Notes under the pieces: generated by a model
Database searches by the model: none
Told to the model about the DNA's origin: nothing
Seen by the model: only the letters and a program-made list of their open reading frames with translations
Part shown: positions 55,729 through 64,000 of the stretch, in pieces
How the letters are laid out: each line of letters opens with the position of its first letter
Position numbering within the stretch: the stretch's first letter is position 1
Position numbers and translations under genes: made by a program
Source: Stereocaulon alpinum
Taxonomy: Eukaryota; Ascomycota; Lecanoromycetes; Lecanorales; Stereocaulaceae
Length of the DNA: 64,000 nt
NCBI GenBank assembly: GCA_018257865.1
Contig: JAEUBA010000017.1
Coordinates: 62,001 to 126,000, forward strand
Reading direction: 5' to 3'

Positions 55729-57300
55729 TCACGTCTCTCGGGGCATCAAGAATGCATGGACGCTTTGCAATGTCGAGCGTGAAGGATTGGCATCTGGCTT
55801 CGCGGTGGTGATGCGTGCAAGGCGGCGACGAATAAGAGATTTATCCATCTTGGTTTTTGTGGCGTCTAGAGTAAATTGATCTATTTGAGGGTTAGTCAGC
55901 CGAGTGGCAAGCATAAAGCTGCGGTTGTCATAGAGCCAAGAAAGCAGAGGTCGTGGGGTAAGACATACAATCATCATCATAGAGTACAGAAAGCACCGTC
56001 AAAGCCACACCAACCGACAAGTCTTTCCCACTTGAGCAAGCGAACAACAATTTTGGTGACCTGTCCTTAGATAGAAGAGCGTCAAGGAAAGGCGAAAGTC
56101 GAGGTAGTTGAGACCGAAGAGCTCTGCTCCCTAGCTTTCCCTCGCCACAGGGTAAATGTAGAATCTTTGTTTTTTTACGGCCTTGGTCGTCAAGGTCTGA
56201 GATGGAAGGCGATTGGTCGCTGCAAATGACCACCCCATCATACAATCCTGGTTGCGTGGCGCTTGCGAGGTTGCCAATATAGAGATCTGTTGGTCCGACT
56301 TTAACGGCTTGGTCGTCGCCAGCATTCAAACTTTTCTTGGCAATGAGAAATTGTTGTATTATATCCGGTATGTCTTCTTCCACTGCCTCTAGAAGCTGCT
56401 GCTGATGCTTCCAGAACAGCGCTGGAGTTAGTCCGTACGACCAGCCTTCACTGTCGTCTCCTGCTCCTTGTATATAGCCATCCTCTGATGCCTCCGTGCC
56501 AATCACACGTCGGGAGGCTGTGCAGCAGATGACCGCGTGGTAAGAAGTGCAAAATCGAAGATATTGGGCGGAGGAGTCTGGAGTGATCCATGATGGACGA
56601 AGCGGCTTACACAGCGTAGAGCGTAGGGACTGGATGTCGAGGGCAAGAGACTGGCCGTTCAATATCAGCATATGAATGCAAAAAGAGTATTGGGTTGCCC
56701 TACCTCGGCGTCTTTCACAAAAGCATCAAGGCGCGCCTCAATCTGAGCATGCTCGGACTTGGCAACAACTGCATCAGGGGTTTGTAGAATGTGACTTTGG
56801 TGAGCTTCTCCGAACAAGAGGCGATTGATCACAGCACACCAAATGGGTACGGTCTTGCTCATCGCATCCGGCATGCTCTTGCCACGTCGAGTGGAATCAA
56901 CGATGATGCACCTGGATAATCAGCCCTCAGTCAGAGTCCTCGCATTTGACCAGATATCCATAGTCAAGAGTGGCCTCCTTACCCACCCACCGCTTCTCCC
57001 AATCACATTCAATATCTGCAAATTCAACCGTCTTGTACTGAAGCTCCATTGCCCATGATGTCCATCAGTACTCTTGAAGTACGCGCTACCAGCTTTCTGC
57101 ACCGGAGGAATGTACCAGCTACCGCACCGTTCGTTAGCGATAAGAGGTAGTCCATAGTTGGAGGCGACGCTCTGGACAAATGCAGAGTCGTGGTGGATTG
57201 CATGGAGACGATTGGTTGTGGAGAGCGTGGAGCGCTTGAGTGAGGAGAGGACGCTTGAAAAGTTGTGCGAGGCCGAGGGTAGGAGGAGTGAAGAAGTCAT
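55729..57300 (-). CDS. RIT1: tRNA A64-2'-O-ribosylphosphate transferase (Rit1)
   Basis: Four exons (57300-56987, 56911-56704, 56650-55969, 55880-55729) give 451 residues, within the family range. Known: Rit1 adds a ribosyl-phosphate to A64 of initiator tRNA-Met, keeping it out of elongation. Seen: NERCGSWYIPP and STDGHHGQWSFSTRRLNL in exon 1; IIVDSTRRGKSMPDA, KTVPIWCAVINRLLF in exon 2; GYIQGAGDDSEGWSYGLTP.LFW and a C-terminal phosphatase-like segment with LFACSSGKDLSVGVAL in exon 3; KPDANPSRSTLQSV.AFLM at the end. Introns are 75, 53 and 88 bp; the first uses donor GTGGGT so that GGCIIVDSTRRG reads through, and the last acceptor (AAATAG) was chosen for frame. The start at 57300 follows the family's short Ser/Leu-rich beginning. 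Confidence 0.93.
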
Positions 57301-57760
57301 AGTCGGCCGAGATGAGTATAGTTCCATTATATTCACTGGGATATTGCACCGTCCCGCTGTGCTGTAACTGCTTCCAGGCTTCTTGTTCAAATGTTAATGC
57401 AAAACCTCGAGGCTTGCGCCAAGCCACCAAAATCTTGGCGCGGGACCGAGAGTCCCCACCTTTCGTTGGAAGCAAGACTTCCCATCTAGTTACGTGTAAT
57501 ATCAAATATCAAAATGCCCATAATCTAACATAGTCAATCCCCTTGACTTTTTCTCCCTATGGACTCAAGTCTGCAGTTGCGCGAAGAATCTGAGAAAATG
57601 GCTTACTATACTTTGTCACGCTGCTCGATATCACCAATGTAAGGAAGACTATACAGCTCGGTACCTGGTGAATGAAAAAGCTGCATCTAGAGAGAGCGCT
57701 TCTGCTTTCCGCAAAGTTCTCACCAATTTGCACGACGCGGACTAGTCAATAGCCGCGACG
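57301..57760. promoter_or_regulatory. divergent promoter region, RIT1 / kinase
   Basis: 460 bp separate the starts of the two divergent genes. An open minus-strand frame (57134-57505) overlaps it but belongs to a different frame from Rit1 and looks spurious. No specific site recognised. Confidence 0.4.
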
Positions 57761-60101
57761 ATGGCTTCCAACTCGGATCTCCTCGAGCACTATAAGCTCG
57801 ACGCGGATCAGCTCGACGGCTCGGTAATACACCAGTCCTTCATTTCTGACCGCGCTCGAGGTCTTAGGAAGGCCAGAATCCAAGAGCGATGGGACAACAT
57901 CGAGATGGTGGGCCAAGGTTCCTTTGGGGATGTTTGGCTTCAGAGGCGCGTAGGCTCAACCACTCAAAGAGCAGTCAAGGTCCTCAGGAAAATGTCTCTG
58001 CAATTCCAGAGTATAGAGTACAAAAGAGAGCTCGAGGCACTGGCGAAATTTGATAAATCACAGGTGGGTGGCTACTAAATCTGACCACATTCTACCCTTT
58101 CCTCATCCAGCCTTGTGCGAAGAGCTGCGTGCCTCTATCTCATGAGAGTACATGCAGCTCTGGAGTAGCAACTATATGGAAGGGCTATCAATGATTGTTG
58201 AGATAGATGCCGTATGATGGTGGCTGATCTCGTGGCGGAGTAAGCTCAGATTCGACAACAAGAAGTCATTGTTCAATTCTTCGGCTGGTGGGAAGTTGAA
58301 CACAGTATTTATCTGGCCATGGAGTACTTTGAATTGGGTGATCTTTCTCGCTATATGACCGAGGGTTGCATATCGGAACAAGATGCAAAAGAAATAGCTC
58401 TGGATCTTCTGCAGGCTCTTGTCATCATGCACTCTGAAGGCTTCACACATCGGGATCTGAAGCCCCAAGTAAGCCCTCTATTCTCTGCCGCTGCATTCTG
58501 GTTTGAATACTGCGGATAACGAAGGATCTGGAGGAGCTAATCTATTGCAGAACATATTTGTAGCCCAAGTCTCTCCTAGATATTGGGTGAAACTTGGCGA
58601 CTTCGGCATCGCAAAGCGCGTGACCAATCAATCAACAGCTCTGCGAACTGAAATTGGCACACCCTACTTCTCTGCCCCTGAAACCGAACCGGATGATTAT
58701 CAGGAGAATTTTGAGTATACGAATGCTGTCGATTTATGGTCGCTGGGGTGTGTTGTATATAATTGTCTGGCTCAGCGTCCACCTTTCCAGAGTCGTCGTG
58801 CCAAGGCTTTGCCATTTCCAATACAACCATTGAAGGGCAAAGTTCATGTTGATAGTGTTGCCTTCTTGGAGTGTTTGCTGAAAGTGGACCCCATGACACG
58901 CTACACGGCGCAAGAGGCGTTGGACCATCCATGGCTTCAGAACGTTAGTGACTCTTCGAATCCAGCGGATGAAGGACCTGGGGCTAGTACGAACGATTCT
59001 AATTATCCTATACCTACACTCAATGGCTTTGACAGTATAACCAGCCAAGCGGCTCTGCTAGATATTCAATGCTCTACTTCAAGTAGGGCTCTAAAGCCGC
59101 TTGAAACTCCACACGTTGTTACAGTCTCCGACTCGACAGCCGCAGCCACAACGAATGCTTCCAAAAGCAAGGCAAGAACAGCAGGCCACGCGCCTCGTGG
59201 CTTTGGACTGACACCAACAGACAGCAAAATTCAGAATAAAGATAGCAGCATGAGGAAGAAGGAAATTGGAAGTGCTTTGATAGCTCCTATACTGACAATC
59301 CCAAATGATTCGGGAGAGCGGACTGTGCTCGGCAAAGATAGCCCAGTCAAATATCAACCACTCAAGCCTGCCACAAACGAGATGAATAATCAAAAGCCAG
59401 AGGTGGTCGAAGACATGGAATTGATCAATTGCTTCCTAGGGCCTGCAACGAGCCTTAGCTCCTCGTACAGAGTCTCATATGGAGATATGACTAAGGCACG
59501 CCGACTCATAAGAGGAGGCACCAATCTCAAGATCAAAGACACAGACGGCCGAACGGCCCTGCATTGGGCTGTAATGAAGTGCTTTAGAGCTGGCGATGGT
59601 TGCACGAGCGAAGATGTAGTAAGACTCGTCCAAGAACTCCTCGAAAGAGGTGCTGAAGTCGATGCAAGGGACGATCTTTGCAATACTCCCCTTCTCACGG
59701 TGAATGCCGAATATTTTGCATTAGAGGGCATATGCCTAGCCGTCATATGCTTGTTACTGGGACATAACGCTGATGCCAATGCTAAGAATTCGCTCGGAAC
59801 GACTTGCTTACACCGAGGTGCATCTTTTTTAACGACTCGAGAGTATGAGATATGTGAAATAATTGATGTCTTGCTAAAACACGGCGCCGACGTCAATGCA
59901 AAAGAACATAGTGGGCGCACTGCTCTTCACCACGCTCACCATTCAGAAGTTGCCGAGAGACTCCTGTTGGCTGGGATTGACGTAGATGCAGTCGACATGG
60001 TTGGCGAAACGGCCCTTCAACGCGCTACCTCGTTCAATCTCAAAGGCGTCGCCAATGTAATACGATCGTTCAAGGAAAGACCCCGCACAGCGCAACGCTA
60101 G
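57761..60101 (+). CDS. Ser/Thr protein kinase with C-terminal ankyrin repeats
   Basis: Exons 57761-58063, 58250-58468 and 58551-60101 give 690 residues; introns (186 and 82 bp) are phase 0. Kinase domain, about 45-325: Gly loop GQGSFGDV (51-58), Lys73 in AVKVL, catalytic HRDLKPQN (168-175), DFG (191-193), SAPE, and a C-lobe with DLWSLGCVVY, so it should be active. A Ser/Thr-rich linker follows, then about four ankyrin repeats (about 486-685), with DGRTALHWAV, LLERGAEVDARDD..NTPLL, LLKHGADVNAKEHSGRTALHHA and VGETALQRA. Known: ankyrin repeats bind proteins, so they probably choose partner or location. The first intron is longer than usual here; its junction (SQ/IRQQEV) is the least certain point. 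Partner and pathway unknown. Confidence 0.85.
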
Positions 60102-60634
60102 GATTGCTAGTACGTTTGGACCCACACTTGGATGCTGGGACTATCTGGCATGGTCGTATGGGGATGAATTCCTGGTTCAGGATTTTTTGTATGGCAGTAA
60201 GAGAAGGTGGACGAGGGAAAACTTTTGGGGAGTGTCATTTTGGTGGCTGCATCTCTCGTTCGGGTCGGTCAGTCCGGGTCGGTCAGTCCGCCTCTGCGGC
60301 ATGCTGTGAGACGTTCATGCATACATTCACGATACATTGATCTAATCACTTTCGTTGTTGGCGAGTCATATGGCTGTTGATGTTTGGCGTTGGTCCTTGG
60401 AAGCGAAGGAGGTTCAAAAATCTCGAGGAGCAACACTCTTTGATGCACATAAGTCTCTCTCATGCATGTCGAGTCTATATATCGAACATGTTGCTTGGAA
60501 AGTATCAACATCATAGTTACCACGTCATATCGCCAAACAAAAAGCCTAGATAAGATTATGTTAGGGTTGATATCCCCCGCCCCTGACTCCAACCGTAGAT
60601 CATACCGCAAACAAGCATATTCACCAGTCCCAAT
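60102..60634. other. convergent intergenic region with a short tandem repeat
   Basis: This is the 3' flank of the kinase gene and of the minus-strand membrane protein gene. A 14-bp unit CGGGTCGGTCAGTC occurs twice in tandem at 60261-60288. No gene is seen. Confidence 0.5.
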
Positions 60635-61981
60635 TCAGACATTCTCATGTACGCCCACACTATAATCGACCTTAATCCCCCCTCTCTCCATCTCACTCCC
60701 CCTCCCATACCCATACCCCCCATCAGCCGCACCCCCACCCCTAATATTCGTCTCCGTGCCCGCCGCATGCGGTCCCACAATCGGTTTCTCCTGACTCGAC
60801 AATCTCTGTAGCCTCATATGATTCCCAGCGCCAAGACCAGATCCCATACCAGAGTCGGAGGCGCCCCCTGCGCGTGAGGATCGAGAGCGCGAATAGCGCA
60901 TGCTTGATAGGATGGATTTTAGGCGGGGGTGTTTGCGGAGGTGGGCGAGGCAGGGGAGGGTGGCGCAGACTATTGAGGCGCAGGCTTCGATGCCGGACCA
61001 CATTATCATGTTTACTACGCCGCCTGAGGTGGGGAAAATGTGGGGTTAGCAGTTTACGGCATACGGTAGGAGAGGTGGGGGTGAGCGTACCGCCGAAGTT
61101 GGATGCGAAGTCCGCGTTGACGTTTGCTTCGACTAGGACTACTGTGTAGACTAGTCGGGCGATTGATGCGACGATGCAGCTGAGGGATGTGGTCAGTCTG
61201 GCGCTGTGGGGAGTGGTGCTCTTGGGGAAGAGGAGGACACTTACAATATTCCCACCCCGAACACACCTATGAGTCCGAGCTTTCTCTCTTTCGTCATGCT
61301 AAGACCCTTGATGATTGATACTGGTATGCACAGTATTGTGATGTCGAGTAGAATGTCGAATACACTGCTGCAGACGTACATAGCCGGATAGTTTGTGGTA
61401 GGATTACACAAGGTCCAGTTACACCAGATGGGCCATACTTGGAAGAGGGTAGCGAAGAAGAAAGATATGAGCCAGCCGAGCGTGAGATAGATCAAGATCC
61501 TTACCGTCATGGGGTAGCGGCCGTTGTAAGGAAACATGCGGCCGTAAAGGCAGAGCATGGATAGCTTGACTACCGCGACAGAGGTGATGTACCAGAACTG
61601 TTCAACAAAGAGGATCTTTCCGCTTTGTTCAGCGAGTGCATCGTGGGTATTCCTAAGAGGGAAGAGAGGTTCACCTTCAAGAACAGGACTAATTCTTCTT
61701 CACTGAGGGAGGAGAAAGACTTTCCAAACCCGCCGATGGCTCCACCAACGATATTTGTAACAACCAGTGCTATGGCAAAGAACTAGTGATATAGATTTAG
61801 CAGTGTTCTCTGTGGATCAGAGTGGGCACGGTACCAGCGCCGACAGTATCAAGTAGTCATCGGCGAGCAGAGCAGCGGCCAGACGCCGTCGTTCATGGAA
61901 ACGGAGAATCACTACTGCAATGGCCAGTGCTATGAATATAGCATTTGTCGTAAAGAGAGCATTGGACCCGGAGGTAGGCAT
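60635..61981 (-). CDS. rhodopsin-like (Pth11-type) integral membrane protein
   Basis: Five exons (61981-61835, 61782-61675, 61615-61245, 61179-61091, 61023-60635) give 367 residues, with introns of 52, 59, 65 and 67 bp. Seven likely membrane helices: the first begins after MPTSGSNALF and leads to the charged loop RRRLAAALLADDYLIL, a hallmark of the fungal rhodopsin-like domain; then FAIALVVTNIVGG, the KLSMLCLYGRMF helix, ILIYLTLGWLISFFFATLF, a Cys-containing loop (WCNWTLCNP), FDILLDITILCIPVSII, RKLGLIGVFGVGIF and the last near GGGVVNMIMWSGIEACASIVCA. The C-terminal 90 residues are a Ser/Gly-rich cytoplasmic tail with an ENPT-free, RSSRAGG-type composition. Intron 2 uses an AAAG acceptor, chosen because it restores the frame. 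Some relatives act as surface or host sensors; most have no known role. Confidence 0.8.
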
Positions 61982-64000
61982 AGCTGCGGAGTCTTAGAGG
62001 GTCCCGCAGGGCGCAAGGCTAAAGTTATGAAAAGAATGGTAAGATTTTCCAGATAGGTCACAGGAAGCCTATCTGGAGCTTTGCAAGCGGGTTTCGAGTG
62101 ACCCAATGATGGTCTTGAGTATAGGAAGGTGTAAGGAGAGTAAGGAAGTCGATGATGGATTGGAAACGAAGATTAAGTGGGCGAGGAGTAAACGCGACTA
62201 TAACGTGGGACATTTGCATGTCTGGTGACTAAGTCCACCATGACTAAGTCCCTAGTGTGTACAACTTTGTTCTTCGCCCCCATACTCGACCGCCTCTTCC
62301 ATAGCCGATCACCCCGCGGTGCTATCTTAGGAAATAATGTGTGCTTGTAATGCAGGAACGAAGCGATCAACATCTTGTAGAACAGCGAGAAGAAACGGGT
62401 GGATCGCTTCTATGCACATTTCATGCGCATATGACTATGTTTCCGACATCTTTAAGAAATGCTCCCGCGTTATGCTTAAAATTGGCCTCAATAGTCGGCT
62501 TCGCCAACGGTTTTGACTCGCACAAGATATCTTACGTGCGTAGCAACCTGGCAAGACCTTCTGATCATATGAGATGCGATAGCGCAAGCGTTCCGAATCC
62601 CGCTTCAAGCCGCGTGTGCTACAGACTTCGAGGCGCCGATGATCGCATATGACTGCCTTCTCGAGACTGTTCGACATGATAGACGAGTGAAATTGCATCA
62701 TCTAAAGTCAAAGCATCTGGGGTTTGTGATAGCAGCGCTTTGGATGCAGCCATGACAAGGTTGTACAAGAGGGTTAGCGGCACAACGGCACGGCCCCACA
62801 AGTCCCGTTCCTGGGGGGCAGCCGCAACCCATTCACTATGTAGCATGGCTACTGCTCAGGGTACGTTAGTAAGCCACAGCTGGAAGAATAGTGCAATCAT
62901 TCCGTCGACGGTGTGTGGGGTCGCAAGGCCAACACTCTGTACGTAAGGGCAGCTACGATAGATCCCACTTTGTGCATGGTTGCTCTGATCGCTTAACCCT
63001 TAGAAGACGGCTCGTTAATGCGTGTAAAGTCTGTATGGAGAGCTACTGCTTTCAATTTACCAGTGCGTAACAATGACACGTCGCGTCGTCAAATAAGATT
63101 GGATGAAGCAAGCACGTCATCGACATAATGAGTTCACACCACCCCAGAAGGGCTGCGGAACCTGGGGCAGAGAGGCTGTCCAAAGATCCCCAGCTAAGTA
63201 CCTTACTGACCATGCTTCAGCGGCTCGCTTACAGCGTTCGGTTAGGGGACCCCCCACACAGTAATCAAGACTTTTTGGCGATGACATGGCAGGCATAAGG
63301 CACCGCAAAATGGCGGCGCCAAGGCGGACGCTAGATCAAACTAAGCGAGCCAACCGCGCTCGAAGATTCGAATCGATGCCTGCTTGCGCGCATCCCCTTC
63401 CAATACCCTCATATCTCGTGGATTTTGTGGTCAGGCTTTCAAAACATGATCCTGAATTCTTATACCTTATGCCTGTATGATGTCTATCTCCAAGACACTA
63501 CCGTGCTGTTACCATGTCTTGTACCTTTACTTACCTTGCCTTCGACAAGTCCTTCCTACGTCTCGAAAGTTTTCCCAGGGACTCCGGGATCTTTCTAGGT
63601 ACATAATATGAAGTTGGGAATGTTGCTGCTACCTAGAGAAGAAGTCATGAACAGAGGCATAGCTTTCCTCTTCTTCGTCATCAGCATCAGTGTTTCTGCG
63701 TGGAAAGCCTCCAGAAGCTCTTCACATCGCCCTAATCCCGCAGCCCAGACCAAATACTCCTTCATTAGGCTCACAACCTGTGCGACTGTCTTGCTTCTCT
63801 TTCAGCATTGACCGCTAGGCGTTGATCATGGTACATTCGAGCTTGCTCGAGAGTAATCGTACATCTAAATACTCTTACAGATGGACTTGACCCATTCGTC
63901 GCTACAGCAATCGCCGATGGCGCGCTTGAATTTCTTGAGACGGTGGCATGATGATGTGCGGCTGCTCTTTCGAATAAGGGGGGTGCGAGTCCGGTGCACC
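61982..64000. other. right end of window, no confident gene
   Basis: About 2 kb with short frames on both strands. The best is the minus-strand frame at 62619-62846, listed separately. A plus-strand frame at 63608-63811 has one hydrophobic segment (IAFLFFVISISVSA) but no other support. No RNA gene could be folded. Confidence 0.4.
62619..62862 (-). CDS. possible 3' exon of an unidentified gene or relic
   Basis: The frame reads MLHSEWVAAAPQERDLWGR and ALTLDDAISLVYHVEQSREG and is more protein-like than its surroundings. Just upstream on the minus strand is a strong branch site (CTTACTAAC) followed 15 bases later by CAG, which would fit an intron ending at about 62863. No 5' exon could be joined with confidence. 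Family not recognised; may be a decayed gene. Confidence 0.25.

Noticed and set aside
63330..63385. GATTCGAATC resembling a tRNA B box
   Set aside because: The flanking bases do not form a T stem, and no A box, anticodon arm or acceptor stem could be paired at the right spacing.
63608..63811. 67-codon frame with one hydrophobic segment
   Set aside because: There is no splice support or family pattern, and such a frame is expected by chance in this composition.

Overview
The window is nuclear DNA of a filamentous ascomycete (Pezizomycotina). Short introns of roughly 50-190 bp with GTRNGT donors and CTRAY branch sites, plus fungal families (Rit1, NCS1 permease, PDR-type ABC exporter, NRPS-like reductase, Pth11/rhodopsin-like membrane protein), point there. 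A long AT-rich block with the CpA-to-TpA signature of repeat-induced point mutation (RIP) agrees. The sequence alone does not fix the order or genus; Dothideomycetes or a related class is only a guess.

Left gene-rich arm (1-28.7 kb). It starts inside a Ypp1/TTC7-type TPR gene and continues with a small Cys/Glu-rich hypothetical gene. Next come a divergent pair, an A-T-R NRPS-like reductase (minus) and a 1601-aa PDR/ABCG exporter (plus), which share a promoter of about 1 kb and may form a minimal metabolite synthesis/export unit. After these lie a truncated LINE copy with a clean 13-bp target duplication and small hypothetical genes. Two minus-strand genes, 18402-20693 (no intron) and 25335-27361 (four exons), appear to encode members of one undescribed protein family.

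Central island (28.7-53.0 kb). There are no intact genes here. About 24.3 kb is bounded by inverted repeats (28699-28740 and 52930-52971). The block looks like an old terminal-inverted-repeat element that collected nested retroelements. A Ty3/gypsy element on the minus strand (32192-48302, 273-bp LTRs, 5-bp TSD) carries inside its left LTR a second Ty3/gypsy element of the chromodomain type (32263-41908, 153-bp LTRs, 5-bp TSD). A LINE 3' fragment lies at 31278-31870. Three copies of a 1.19-kb element with the same 5' and 3' ends lie at 35423-36608, 37633-38818 and about 49090-50275. Each has its own TSD, and each ends in the same 3' tail as the LINE, which suggests a non-autonomous retroelement mobilised by that LINE. 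RIP has mutated everything heavily.

Right gene-rich arm (53.1-62 kb). An NCS1 uracil/allantoin-type permease (six exons) starts about 160 bp from the island edge. It is followed by Rit1 (initiator tRNA ribosyl-phosphate transferase), a protein kinase with C-terminal ankyrin repeats, and a seven-helix rhodopsin-like membrane protein. The last 2 kb hold no confident gene.

All gene models were spliced by hand from reading frame, splice consensus and remembered family patterns. No database search or transcript data was used.
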